A stretch of 64,000 bases of DNA, from contig NZ_NISK01000004.1 of the NCBI RefSeq assembly GCF_002205675.1, forward strand, positions 186,001 to 250,000. The letters are read 5' to 3'. A model generated the notes under the pieces. That model did no database searches and was not told the origin of the DNA. It was given only the letters and a program-made list of their open reading frames with translations. Below, in pieces: positions 8,146 to 17,011 of this stretch. This stretch comes from Sphingopyxis bauzanensis (lineage in GTDB: Bacteria > Pseudomonadota > Alphaproteobacteria > Sphingomonadales > Sphingomonadaceae). The translations under genes were made by a program, and so were the position numbers. Position 1 is the first letter of the stretch, and the number at the start of each line of letters is the position of its first letter.

Positions 8146-9861
8146 TCAGTTCGTCGGCGGCACCGGCGGTTCCGGTGGTTCGGTAAACTCGATTCGCGCG
8201 ACGCGGCCATCGCCGCTGCGCGCTTCCATCACCCCACCGGGGCCGATGCGGACCGCCGCGCCATGCTGCGACCTCGCGGCCGCGGGTTTCGGCTTTGCGG
8301 CCGGACGGAACATCCCGGTGGCGCGCAGTTCGATCGCGTCATCGGCACTGCGCATCTTCACGCCCGCCTTTTGCATGTCAGTGACGAAGTCGCAGTCGAC
8401 CCCCATCGCGCGCAATGCGACAACGTCGTCGATGCCGATGTCGGGGAAGTGCGATTTCATGTCGCGGGCAAAGTTGGGCTCGATGTGCAGTGCCGACGCG
8501 CCGATCAATTCGTCGATATCGACCCCCGGGAAGATTTGCCGCATCGACCGGATATAGGCCGGATCGACCCCGCTCGCCCGCGCTGACATCAGCTTGTCCG
8601 CATCCATTGACGCACCCTCGGCGCGCATCTCGGCGGCATATTCGGCGGTCACCCCGACCGCGCGCAGGCTGATCAACTGCTCGGCGCTCAGCTGCCGGGT
8701 CGTCGATGTGGCGGCGACGTCATCCGCCGCTTGCCCTTGCGCTTTGGTTGCCGTCGCCGACCGGGCTGACGCGATCGCCGACTTTTGCGCGGCAATGGCG
8801 GCGGCCGGCGCCGCTTTCGCGGTCATCTTCTCTTCCGCCGCGGTGGCCGAGAAGGCTGCGAGCGGCGCGGTCACCCCCGCCAGCACGACCAGGCTCATCA
8901 ACACCCAGCTCGCGCTCGCCGGCCCGCGCTTCAGGCTGGCATCGAGGACACGGGTGATCCGGCGCTTCAGGCTATTCTTCGACGGCGCGACGCCGTGCGC
9001 CGCCATCAGCGCCGCCTTATTGTCATGCCGCGCCGCACCCACAAGCAATGTCGCATAATCGGGACCGTCGATATCGGCCATCAGCACTGCATCGTCGGCG
9101 GCTTCCTCGCGCAATTGATGGCTCTCGCGCGCGAGCATCCATACCAGGGGATTGAACCAGAAGACCGCGCAAGCGACGCGCGACGCGAGCAGCTTCGCCC
9201 AGTCGAGCCGCGCAATATGCGCCAGTTCATGCGCAATAATCGCCTCGGCCTCACCAACCGCCTGCACCGCTTTCGGGCTCAGCACGATCGTCGAGCGCAG
9301 CAGACCCCAGCTGATCGGTGAGCGCAATTCGTCGCTGACCAGCAATGCGGTGCCATGTTTGAACCCCATCCGCCGCTGCGCCTCGGCCAGCGCCGACAAC
9401 CACGATCCTTCGACCAGCACCTCGGCACGCCCGCGCATCGCGAACAACCGCAGCACCGCGAGCAGCATCACTCCAAACAGCAGCGCGAGCGGGACAAGAT
9501 AGAGAAAGGGGGCAAGGTCGGCCCCCTCCGACAGGCTGATCGGCGGCGATCCGGCGGTGTCGGCCACGGCAGGGACTGAAGCCGCGGCAACGTTCGGATC
9601 GACCGCCGATCCCCCTGTATCGGTGATGGCGGCGGCCTTCGGCGCCTCCTCGGCAACCCAGCTTGCGGGCAGCGGCTGCCACTGCGGCAGCACCAGCGAA
9701 GCAACCGGCAGCACGAGCAGCGCGAGCAGGCCGACATGGGCGACCAGCGATCGCTCGCCCGCCGAACGCGTCCGCGCCAACCGCAGCAATCCCAGCGTCA
9801 GTCCGGCGATCAGCGCCGATTTCCAAGCGAGCCCGATCAGCAAGGCCGTGGTGATCATCAT
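8146..9861 (-). CDS. BlaR1-type M56 membrane metalloprotease with repeat ectodomain
   Basis: 571 residues. Four membrane segments (about 5-25, 39-59, 117-137, 318-338) flank a cytoplasmic M56 protease domain with zinc motif HELAH at 211-215 and downstream ligand region REEAAD (251-256). After the last membrane segment, BlaR1 and MecR1 carry a penicillin-binding sensor of about 250 residues. Here that is absent. An Ala-rich linker (340-388) leads to four and a half repeats of about 27 residues (391-517), the first reading LSAEQLISLRAVGVTAEYA. The protein ends in a proline-rich tail. It would cut the BlaI repressor once a periplasmic signal is felt. It overlaps blaI by 4 bases. Confidence 0.88.
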   Translation of the reverse strand: MMITTALLIGLAWKSALIAGLTLGLLRLARTRSAGERSLVAHVGLLALLVLPVASLVLPQWQPLPASWVAEEAPKAAAITDTGGSAVDPNVAAASVPAVADTAGSPPISLSEGADLAPFLYLVPLALLFGVMLLAVLRLFAMRGRAEVLVEGSWLSALAEAQRRMGFKHGTALLVSDELRSPISWGLLRSTIVLSPKAVQAVGEAEAIIAHELAHIARLDWAKLLASRVACAVFWFNPLVWMLARESHQLREEAADDAVLMADIDGPDYATLLVGAARHDNKAALMAAHGVAPSKNSLKRRITRVLDASLKRGPASASWVLMSLVVLAGVTAPLAAFSATAAEEKMTAKAAPAAAIAAQKSAIASARSATATKAQGQAADDVAATSTTRQLSAEQLISLRAVGVTAEYAAEMRAEGASMDADKLMSARASGVDPAYIRSMRQIFPGVDIDELIGASALHIEPNFARDMKSHFPDIGIDDVVALRAMGVDCDFVTDMQKAGVKMRSADDAIELRATGMFRPAAKPKPAAARSQHGAAVRIGPGGVMEARSGDGRVARIEFTEPPEPPVPPTN

Positions 9862-10244
9862 TTCGCTCTCCCTTCGCGCGCCTGCCCGATCAGCTTTTCC
9901 AGCTCGTCGAGTTCGTCCGCGCTCATCTCATCCTGCATGCCGAGCAACGCCGCGGCGGCGCTCGTCGCCGATCCGTTGAAAAACACCCGCACCACCTGGC
10001 TCAACGCCGATTTCCGCGCGGTCTTGTCCGACACACTCGGCGCATAGACAAAGCCGTTCTCCGACGCTTCGCGCACGACGAAACCCTTCGCCTCCAGCCG
10101 TTTGAGCATCGCGCGGATTGCCGACCCCGACAATTCGTCGGACAGCGCCTCGCCGATCTCGGTCACCGTCGACGCGCCGCGCTCATAGAGAATATCGACA
10201 ATCTCGCGTTCCCGCGGCGGCAAACTGGACAACATGCGACTCAC
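9858..10244 (-). CDS. BlaI/MecI/CopY-family repressor
   Basis: A 128-residue repressor. The winged helix is at about residues 8-70 (LPPREREIVDILYERGASTVTEIGEAL, then SAIRAMLKRLEAKGFV), followed by a dimerisation helix set that ends LDELEKLIGQA. Repressors of this family bind TACA-N2-TGTA sites as dimers and are inactivated by cleavage by their BlaR1 partner, which is the next gene. Two such operators lie 8-37 bases in front of its own start, so the operon is expected to repress itself. The ribosome site GAGGTGAG precedes the ATG. No beta-lactamase gene is next to it. Confidence 0.9.
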   Translation of the reverse strand: MSRMLSSLPPREREIVDILYERGASTVTEIGEALSDELSGSAIRAMLKRLEAKGFVVREASENGFVYAPSVSDKTARKSALSQVVRVFFNGSATSAAAALLGMQDEMSADELDELEKLIGQAREGRAK

Positions 10245-10251
10245 CTCATGC

Positions 10252-10281
10252 GCTACATTTGTAGCGTGCTACATTTGTAGC
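10252..10281. promoter_or_regulatory. Two tandem BlaI operators
   Basis: GCTACATTTGTAGC occurs at 10252-10265 and again at 10268-10281. Each is a perfect inverted repeat GCTACA-N2-TGTAGC and contains TACA-N2-TGTA, the known core of BlaI/MecI operators. The two centres are 16 bases apart, about one and a half helix turns. They lie directly upstream of the blaI start (10244). On the minus strand a possible -35 TTGCCA sits upstream of the sites with a weak TAGCAC at the right spacing overlapping them. Confidence 0.85.
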
Positions 10282-10440
10282 GCGGGTTTGGCAAGAGGGT
10301 TTTGTTGGGATAACACAGTCGGGCAGGCGCAGCCTCGCGACTGGCGCCGATGCCCAAACCCGCGACATTGATTTCCCTTCCCCGCTGCCCCGATTATAGC
10401 GGCGCTGGCCCCTGTGCCCAGCCAGAAGGAGTTTCCGCCA

Positions 10441-11412
10441 ATGCCGATTATGGCCGCCCGCGTTTATCATGATGGCAGGCTCGTCCGCGATATCGGTCCC
10501 AATGAGGAGCTACCTGACGATTGCGCCGAGGGAGATTTCTTCTGGCTCGGGCTCTACGAGCCAACCCCCGGCGAACTCGAAGGGATCGCCAAACGCTTCG
10601 GCCTCCATCCACTCGCTGTCGAGGATGCGACCAAGGCGAAACAGCTGCCCAAAGTCGAAGTCTATGGCGACCAGCTGTTCATCATCGCCAGCACGGGCAA
10701 TCTGGGGGCGGGGACGATCCAGTCGGGCGAGACCGCGATCTTTGTCGGGCGCCATTTCATCGTCACCGTCCGCCACGGCTCGGCGCGCACCCACAGTGAG
10801 GTGCGCGCGCGGCTCGAAACCTTGCCGGCCAAGCTCGCGCACGGCCCCGACTACGTCCTCTATGCGATCCTCGATTTCATCGTCGACGGCTATTTCCCGC
10901 TGATCGACGCGATCGAGGACCGCATGCTGCTGGTCGAGGACAGCGTCATGGACACCCCGCTCGACGCCGCCTCCATCCGCCAGCTTTATGCCCAGCGCCA
11001 CGAAGTCATCCGCTTCCAGCGGCTCGCCGGATTGATGAAGGACGTCGCCGGGCGCCTCGCCGGAGAGGATGACCTGCCGTGCATCGACCCCGCAGTACGC
11101 CCCTTTTTCCGCGACGTGTGGGACCATGTCCAGCGCGCCGAATTCCGCCTCACCGGCCTGCGCGATGTCGCCGCATCGGTGATCGAAACCAACGGCATGC
11201 TCGAACAGCAACGCCAGGGCGTCATCACCCGTCAGCTCGCCGCCTGGGCCGCGATCCTCGCGGTGCCGACCGCCATCGCAGGTATTTACGGCATGAATTT
11301 CGACTTCATGCCCGAACTCGACTGGGCGCTCGGTTATCCCTTCGCGCTGACCCTGATCTTCGGCGGCTCGGCGCTCATCTTCTGGCGTTTCAAGAGTATA
11401 GGCTGGTTATAG
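10441..11412 (+). CDS. corA: CorA-family magnesium/divalent-cation channel
   Basis: A 323-residue protein of the CorA/ZntB group. A large cytoplasmic domain (1-255) has the funnel-forming long helix around SIRQLYAQRHEVIRFQRLAG. Two membrane helices follow at the C-terminus (about 262-284 and 296-318). The pore signature GMN is present in GIYGMNFDFMPEL right after the first helix. It forms a pentameric inner-membrane channel, chiefly for Mg2+; ZntB-type zinc transport is a less likely alternative. The ATG at 10441 is preferred over an upstream GTG because AGAAGGAG at 10424-10431 is 9 bases in front of it. It is divergent from the BlaI operon, with the operators in the shared intergenic region. 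Confidence 0.88.
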   Translation: MPIMAARVYHDGRLVRDIGPNEELPDDCAEGDFFWLGLYEPTPGELEGIAKRFGLHPLAVEDATKAKQLPKVEVYGDQLFIIASTGNLGAGTIQSGETAIFVGRHFIVTVRHGSARTHSEVRARLETLPAKLAHGPDYVLYAILDFIVDGYFPLIDAIEDRMLLVEDSVMDTPLDAASIRQLYAQRHEVIRFQRLAGLMKDVAGRLAGEDDLPCIDPAVRPFFRDVWDHVQRAEFRLTGLRDVAASVIETNGMLEQQRQGVITRQLAAWAAILAVPTAIAGIYGMNFDFMPELDWALGYPFALTLIFGGSALIFWRFKSIGWL

Positions 11413-11572
11413 GCATCCATTTGCCCTTTGTCCGGCTGGTCAGATGAAATTGCCAGCAGCGGTCGCAGCGATAGGGCCGTAGCGCCAGCCCGGCGACCTT
11501 TGCCGCATCGAGTGCCACAGCGGCCGACGCATAGCGCGCCTTGCGCGCGCAGACGCTCTGCCGCGTCCGCAT
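11390..11572 (-). CDS. Small putative zinc-ribbon protein
   Basis: Only 60 residues. The pattern KARYASAAVALDAAKVAG-LALRPYRCDRCWQFHLTSR matches a small family seen in actinobacteria and alphaproteobacteria with a CxxC...H finger-like end (YRC..C..(W/F)HLTSR). Only two cysteines (about 36 and 39) and one histidine are visible as possible ligands. It starts 4 bases after the glutathione transferase stop, so it would be co-transcribed with it, and its own end overlaps the last 23 bases of corA on the other strand. Function unknown. The overlap with corA and its size keep the confidence moderate. Confidence 0.5.
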   Translation of the reverse strand: MRTRQSVCARKARYASAAVALDAAKVAGLALRPYRCDRCWQFHLTSRTKGKWMPITSLYS

Positions 11573-11576
11573 GGCG

Positions 11577-12227
11577 TCAGCTCGCCATTACCTTGGCAAT
11601 CATCCGCTCTTCCTTCGCAATCCACGGCGCAATGCTCGGGCGCGACAGGATCGCCTCGCTCCACGCCGCGGCCTTGGGATAGGCGGCTGCATCGACGCCG
11701 CATCCGCAATGGCGCAGGTTCATCAGCGGCGACGCGACCGCCAGGTCGGCCAGCGTCAGCCGGTCGCCGACCAGATACCCCGACGCTGGGACCGCGCTTT
11801 CCAGATACGCCAGTAGCTTGGGCAGTTCCTCGCTCTCCGCCAGCGCTGCCGCCGCCAGATCGCCCTCGCGCCCGAGGAATTTCGGCGCGACGATGCGGTT
11901 GAAGAACATCTTGCCGCCGCAAGCCGCCAGCACCGTGTCACCAAACTCGTCCCACCAGATCACCCGCCCGCGGTCTTGCGCGTCGGTCGGGATCAGCGGC
12001 GGGTCGGGATATTTGGCCTCCAGATAATGGATGATCGCGCTCGAATCGGCGAGGGTGAAGCCGTCGTCCTCCATCGCCGGCATCTTGCCCAGCGGCGACG
12101 CCGCGCGGAATCCTGGATCAGGATCGCCGATCCCGACACCCTTCAGTTCGAAATCAATCCCCTTTTCGCCCAGATACGCCAGCAATTTGCGCACGAACGG
12201 CGACACCAAAGACCCGTAAATAATCAT
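11577..12227 (-). CDS. Glutathione S-transferase family protein
   Basis: 216 residues with the two GST domains. The thioredoxin-like N-terminal half (1-80) has MIIYGSLVSPFVRKLLAYLGEKGIDFE, the cis-proline LGKMPAM and the glutathione gamma-Glu contact DSSAIIHYLEAKYP. The all-helical C-terminal half contains GDRLTLADLAVASPL, the N-capping box of GSTs. Near the N-terminus S9 in SPFVRK is the likely catalytic residue by position. It conjugates or reduces electrophiles in the cytoplasm; the substrate is not known. A 60-residue small ORF follows 4 bases downstream. Confidence 0.88.
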   Translation of the reverse strand: MIIYGSLVSPFVRKLLAYLGEKGIDFELKGVGIGDPDPGFRAASPLGKMPAMEDDGFTLADSSAIIHYLEAKYPDPPLIPTDAQDRGRVIWWDEFGDTVLAACGGKMFFNRIVAPKFLGREGDLAAAALAESEELPKLLAYLESAVPASGYLVGDRLTLADLAVASPLMNLRHCGCGVDAAAYPKAAAWSEAILSRPSIAPWIAKEERMIAKVMAS

Positions 12228-12399
12228 CCCGCCACGCTCCTATTCTTGCGCTCGCAGCATAAGCGAAAGGTTGCGCTCCGCAACCCATTCGCCGCAATAT
12301 CGCCGCCCCGCGAAATATTCTTGCCAACGCCCGCGCCGCGTGGAACATCCGGAGCGCGAGGGGGGTGCTGCTGCGGCAGCCAGCAGGCAGGAAGTATGA

Positions 12400-14037
12400 A
12401 TGCGCCCTAATTCTTGGGCAGATCGGCTGTTGGCGCTGCTGGTCCGGTTTGTCGGGCTGGTCATCCTCTTGGCAACGCTCGCCGCCGCCACTGCAAGTTT
12501 CCTGTATAATCAATCGGAAGAGGCCGACCGCGCCGGGCGCGTCGCGGCGCAGGTCAACATGCGCCTGCACGATCATGTCGCGGTGCTCAAGGGTGTACGC
12601 GCGCTCTATCAATCGGACGCCGCCGCCAGCGGCCCGGGCATTCGCGCCTATCTCGCCGCGCTCCAGCCGCAGGTGCAGGCGCCCGGGATGGAGGGGGTCG
12701 GTATCGCCGCCGCAATGCGCGCCGATACCCCCGCCGCAGTCGAGGCCAAGCTGCGCGAAAATTACGGCCGCGACATCAAGGTGTGGCCCGCAACCGACCA
12801 GCCGATCGGCTTTCCCATCGTCCTCGTCGAACCTTACACCCCGCGCCGCAATGCCGCGCTCGGTTTCGATATGTACAGCGAGCCGACCCGCCGCGCCGCG
12901 ATGCGCCGCGCCTGGCAGACGGGTCAGCCCGCGGCGAGCGGCATCGTCCAGCTCGCCCAGGAAAAGGGCGTGGCAACAAAACAGCCGGGCTTTCTGATCT
13001 ACCTGCCCGTTTACGCCCGCACCGCATTCGGCGCGACTCCCGATACGCTTGCCACCGCGCCCGGAACCCGCGCAGTCGAAGCCTTCGTCTATGCGCCTTT
13101 CCGTTCGGCGGACATGATCAAAGCCGTGCTCGGAACGCAGCTCGACACGATCGACGGCATCGAAATCTACGCCGGCGAAGGCCCGGCGGCGCCGCTCGTC
13201 TTTCGCAAGGGAAAGATGGGCTGGGACGCACAGGAACAGGTGCTACGCGTCGCCGACCGGCAATGGACGATGCGCATATCCTATGGCCGCCTGCTCGAAC
13301 GGCTCGGGCGGCCGCTCGCCATCATGATTTTCGGGATCGCCGTCGCGCTGCTCGCGACCCAGCTTCACCGCGTCCAGCGGCGGCGCATCGACGCCTTTCA
13401 GGCGCTCGCCGCCGAAAAGGCGCGCCATGCCGAGGACCGCGAGCTGATGATCGGCGAAATGGCGCACCGAATGAAAAACGCCTTTGCGCGCATCGGCGCG
13501 CTCGCGCGCATCACCCTGCGCGAATCAGCCAGCCTCGACGAATTCGAGACCAAATTCGACGGCCGCATGCGCGCGCTGTCCGACGCCAAGCAGATGCTGG
13601 TCACCGGCGCGGTCGACAGCGTCGAACTTGGCAAGATCGTCCGCCGCGAACTTGAACTCGCCGGACGCTCGCCCGAACAGATGGCCGCGGTGACCGGTCC
13701 CAACGTCCGCCTCGACGACGAAGGCGCGCAGGCGCTGTCGCTCGCGATCCACGAATTCGTCACCAACAGCATCAAATATGGCGTTCTCTCAGGACACGGC
13801 GACCTGGCGGTCAGCTGGCGCCGCGACGAGGGCGACATCGAACTGAACTGGACCGAAAGCAATCTGCCCGCCACCCCGCAGATCGACAGCGAAAGCTTTG
13901 GCACCCAATTCATCCGCACCCTGATCGAGCGCCAGTTGAAAGGCAGCTGGGACCGCAGCGCCGCCGACCACCGCCTTTGCATCACCATCCGCTGGCCCGA
14001 CCGTCGAAACACTGACCCGCAACGCAGCCTTCCGTAG
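12400..14037 (+). CDS. CHASE-domain HWE-family sensor histidine kinase
   Basis: The 545-residue protein has membrane helices at about 13-35 and 304-322, between them a periplasmic CHASE-type sensor domain (about 40-300; the HVAVLKGVRALYQSD start is typical), and a cytoplasmic HWE kinase. The phosphoacceptor is H356 in GEMAHRMKN. The ATP-binding N box reads HEFVTNSIKYG (451-461) and the hallmark W-x-E appears as NWTES (483-487). HWE kinases are common in alphaproteobacteria and often act in general stress or light responses. No response regulator is adjacent, so it is an orphan. The gene downstream, 61 bases on, encodes a LacI-family regulator. Confidence 0.88.
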   Translation: MRPNSWADRLLALLVRFVGLVILLATLAAATASFLYNQSEEADRAGRVAAQVNMRLHDHVAVLKGVRALYQSDAAASGPGIRAYLAALQPQVQAPGMEGVGIAAAMRADTPAAVEAKLRENYGRDIKVWPATDQPIGFPIVLVEPYTPRRNAALGFDMYSEPTRRAAMRRAWQTGQPAASGIVQLAQEKGVATKQPGFLIYLPVYARTAFGATPDTLATAPGTRAVEAFVYAPFRSADMIKAVLGTQLDTIDGIEIYAGEGPAAPLVFRKGKMGWDAQEQVLRVADRQWTMRISYGRLLERLGRPLAIMIFGIAVALLATQLHRVQRRRIDAFQALAAEKARHAEDRELMIGEMAHRMKNAFARIGALARITLRESASLDEFETKFDGRMRALSDAKQMLVTGAVDSVELGKIVRRELELAGRSPEQMAAVTGPNVRLDDEGAQALSLAIHEFVTNSIKYGVLSGHGDLAVSWRRDEGDIELNWTESNLPATPQIDSESFGTQFIRTLIERQLKGSWDRSAADHRLCITIRWPDRRNTDPQRSLP

Positions 14038-14098
14038 CATCCGATTGACAACCCCCGCCCCCCCGGCGAGAGAACGCGCCGAGGGGAGAGAGGCCGTC

Positions 14099-15115
14099 AT
14101 GACCGCAAAGATGCTGCGCCCGACATCGTTCGACGTCGCCGAGCGCGCCGGGGTGTCGCAATCGACCGTCTCGCGCGCGCTGCGCAACTCCCCCGGGGTC
14201 AACGCCGAAACCCGCGCCCGCGTCTCGGCGGCAGCGCGCGAGCTTGGCTATGTCGTCGACCGCCACGCCTCGTCACTGCGCCTCAAGAGCAGCGAGACGA
14301 TCGCCCTCGTCACTATCTGCCGCCCCGGCGAAGACCGCAGCGCGATCAACCCTTTCTATTTCGCGCTGCTCGGCAGCATCGCCGCCGCGACCTCCGCGCG
14401 CGGCTTCAACCTGCTCGTCTCGTTCCAAGAAAGCGAAGCAAATTTCCGCGCCGATTTTGTCGCGTCGGGGCTAGCGGACGCGATGATCGTCATCGGCACC
14501 ACCAGCAACCACGCCGCATGGGACTATTTCGCCGCGGCGCAATCGTCGGGCCTCGACTTCGTCTGCTGGGGCAGCCCAGGCAGCCCCTTCCACTGGATGC
14601 GCAGCGAAAATGACGAGGGCGGCCAGCTTGCCGCCGAACATCTCGTCAAACTCGGCCGCCGCCGCATCACCTTTGTCGGGCCGCAGCAATCGCCGCAGCG
14701 CCAGTTCGACGAGCGCCGCGACGGCTTCACCGCGACACTGGCCGCGCACGGGCTGACGCCGATCATCGCCGAGCCTCCCGCCGCCGTCGACCGCCACGCG
14801 CAGGGCGTTGCCGCGGCCCATGCGCTGCTCGCCGATCACCCCGACACCGATGCGATCTTCGCCGCCAGCGACATGCTCGCGCTCGGCGTGTTGCAAGGGC
14901 TCAAGGACGCCGGGCGCCGCGTGCCGCAGGACGTCGCGCTGATCGGCTTCGACGGCATCCGTGCCGGCACCCTTGCCGACCCCGCGCTCACCACTCTCGA
15001 ACCCGATCTCGACGCCGCCGGAGAGGCGCTCGTCGCGATGGCGCTCGAGGATGACGAACGCACCCGCAGTGGCACGCGGATCCCGGTGCATCTGGTCGTA
15101 CGCGGAACCGCCTGA
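14099..15115 (+). CDS. LacI-family transcriptional regulator
   Basis: 338 residues. Residues about 8-55 form the LacI helix-turn-helix and hinge: SFDVAERAGVSQSTVSRALRNSPGV, then ETRARVSAAARELGYVVD. The rest is a periplasmic-binding-protein-like sensor for a small ligand, with the dimerising DAIFAASDMLALGVLQGLKDAG stretch and the closing IGFDGI. These regulators usually control sugar or nucleoside catabolism, but no such genes lie nearby. ATG 14099 is chosen because GAGGGGAGAGAGG at 14081-14093 is immediately upstream; an in-frame upstream start at 14045 would lack a ribosome site. Confidence 0.88.
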   Translation: MTAKMLRPTSFDVAERAGVSQSTVSRALRNSPGVNAETRARVSAAARELGYVVDRHASSLRLKSSETIALVTICRPGEDRSAINPFYFALLGSIAAATSARGFNLLVSFQESEANFRADFVASGLADAMIVIGTTSNHAAWDYFAAAQSSGLDFVCWGSPGSPFHWMRSENDEGGQLAAEHLVKLGRRRITFVGPQQSPQRQFDERRDGFTATLAAHGLTPIIAEPPAAVDRHAQGVAAAHALLADHPDTDAIFAASDMLALGVLQGLKDAGRRVPQDVALIGFDGIRAGTLADPALTTLEPDLDAAGEALVAMALEDDERTRSGTRIPVHLVVRGTA

Positions 15116-15214
15116 CGGTTCGTGCCTTTTAAATCTACTGTGACCTAACGCACAGAAAAGTAACAATTCGTTATCCATAGCGCTGCTACCTTCGGGGGCC
15201 GAGAGGCGAGCATT

Positions 15215-16396
15215 TTGTCGGGTCAGTTTTTCATCCAGTTGCTAAATCCGGGCATCGGCCTGTTGTTCGCGGTCGCCTTTTTCCTGCTGTGGTTGAACCG
15301 CCGCGACCGCTATGTCGCTTATGCCGCGGGCGCCTATACGGCCTCGGCGATCGCCTTCCTGATCCTCGACGTCGGCCCCGCGCTGCCCTACGAGCTTCAC
15401 CGCATCCCCGCCAATATCGGCTTCCTCGCCACCGGCGCGCTGTTCGCGGCGGCGATCATCCGGCGTTACGGATTGCCGGTCCCCTGGCGCGCGATGGCGG
15501 TGACCAGCGCGGTTTCGATGGCATTCTTCCTGTGGTTCCTGCTCGGCTCGCTCAGCATCGGCGGCCGTATCCTGTCGATCAGCATTGGCGCCGGGATCAT
15601 CGCGGCGATGGTCGTCCGCGCGCTATGGCCGATCAAGAAACGCTATGTTATCGACCGGGTGCTGTTCTGGGTCGCGGCGCTCTCCGCGCTCAATCTGATC
15701 GCGCGGCCGATTGTGCTGATGTCGCTCGGCGGCGGCTTCGACAGCTATGACGGTTTCCAGCAGTCCGTCTATTGGACAACGGTGCAGTTTACCCAGGCGA
15801 TGGTGTCAATCACGGCGGCGATCAGCCTGATGGTCGCGGTCGCAATCGACCAGATCAGCGAGCTGCGCCGCCAAGTCGATGACGATAAACTCTCGGGCCT
15901 GCTTAACCGCCGCGGGTTCGAGGCAAAGGCCGGATCGGCGCTCCGCCGCTATCTCGACGACGATCGCCCGGTGGCGCTGATGATCGCCGACCTCGACCGC
16001 TTCAAACAGATCAACGACAGCTATGGCCACGCGGTCGGCGACGCGATCATTGCGGCGTTCGGCGCGCATGTTCGCGCCATCGGCCCCGCCGAAATGATCG
16101 CCGGCCGCATCGGCGGCGAGGAATTTGCGCTTCTCATCTCAAGCGCGGGGATTGAGACGGCGCGCCAATTTGCCGAAGCGGTGCGCATCGGCCTCGCCCC
16201 CGCCGCCGCCGACCGCATCCCGTCCACCCTCGTGCCAACGACCAGCATCGGACTGACCATCGGCACCCCCGGCGCCAATCTGTCGGCGCTGATGCACGAG
16301 GCCGATCAGGCGCTCTACGAGGCCAAGCGTACCGGCCGCAACCGCGTCCGCACCTTCACCCCAATATCGGTTCGACAGGCCGCAGGCGGCGGCTGA
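15215..16396 (+). CDS. Membrane-bound diguanylate cyclase (GGDEF domain)
   Basis: The 393-residue protein has an N-terminal half with six or more membrane helices (1-210) and a C-terminal GGDEF domain (220-385). The active-site loop reads GGEEF (300-304), the variant that retains activity, and the metal/substrate residues appear in ADLDRFKQINDSYGHAVGD. The inhibitory I-site RxxD that should lie five residues before GGEEF reads PAEM, so product inhibition is probably absent. It would make cyclic di-GMP in response to a membrane cue. The start codon is TTG, with GAGAGGCGAG just upstream (15201-15210). Confidence 0.85.
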   Translation: MSGQFFIQLLNPGIGLLFAVAFFLLWLNRRDRYVAYAAGAYTASAIAFLILDVGPALPYELHRIPANIGFLATGALFAAAIIRRYGLPVPWRAMAVTSAVSMAFFLWFLLGSLSIGGRILSISIGAGIIAAMVVRALWPIKKRYVIDRVLFWVAALSALNLIARPIVLMSLGGGFDSYDGFQQSVYWTTVQFTQAMVSITAAISLMVAVAIDQISELRRQVDDDKLSGLLNRRGFEAKAGSALRRYLDDDRPVALMIADLDRFKQINDSYGHAVGDAIIAAFGAHVRAIGPAEMIAGRIGGEEFALLISSAGIETARQFAEAVRIGLAPAAADRIPSTLVPTTSIGLTIGTPGANLSALMHEADQALYEAKRTGRNRVRTFTPISVRQAAGGG

Positions 16397-16507
16397 CGCA
16401 ATTTTTTGATCCCGGTCACCGCGGCAATGGCATCGGTGCGATAGCGGGTTCACATCGCCGACGGCGTCGCTGGGCGCGGCTATGACCTTCAAGGAACAGG
16501 GGAAGAT

Positions 16508-17011
16508 ATGAAATTGGTCGCCGCCACGCTCGTCGCGCGGCTCCCCCTGTCAGCGTGCGCCGAGGCTGAAACCCCGAACGCCGAACCAGCCAGAGCCGTC
16601 GCCAGTGAACCCAAAATCAGCCCATCCATCCCGGTCAACGTCAAGGAAGCTTATCGCCGCCCGGTCGACCTGACGCCGTACATCGGCAAATATCCGTTCG
16701 AAGTCGTGGGTGGCCACCGCTTCCTCGATCATCCCGCAGTTAAGGCCGCGATCGCCGCAGCGATCGCCGGCTCTGACGCTCGCGCGCAGGTCGTCTTTGC
16801 CGACAATGTCCTCGGCGTGCCGATCGTCCGCGTCACGGGCGGGCGCATCCTCACCTGGCGCGGCGCCCGCCGCGCCGAAGACCGCTATAACCGGGCGGTG
16901 GTCATTGCCCCAGAAGGGATGAAGGGCGAGGTGTGCATTTTCGAAGCCGTCGTCGACGATCCCGAACTGTGGTTCGCGACCTGGCACATCCCGGCCAGTC
17001 GCCCGCGATGA
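16508..17011 (+). CDS. Hypothetical lipoprotein
   Basis: A 167-residue protein with a short leader and lipobox-like LSAC (cysteine at residue 17), then an Ala/Glu/Pro-rich spacer and a compact domain (about 40-165) with phrases RRPVDLTPYIGKYPFEVVGGHRFLDHPAV and VCIFEAVVDDPELWFATW. The leader contains an arginine in its hydrophobic stretch, so lipidation is likely but not certain. A ribosome site AGGGGAAG lies close upstream. No family recognised. It lies between the cyclase and the S9 peptidase, on the same strand as both. Confidence 0.65.
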   Translation: MKLVAATLVARLPLSACAEAETPNAEPARAVASEPKISPSIPVNVKEAYRRPVDLTPYIGKYPFEVVGGHRFLDHPAVKAAIAAAIAGSDARAQVVFADNVLGVPIVRVTGGRILTWRGARRAEDRYNRAVVIAPEGMKGEVCIFEAVVDDPELWFATWHIPASRPR

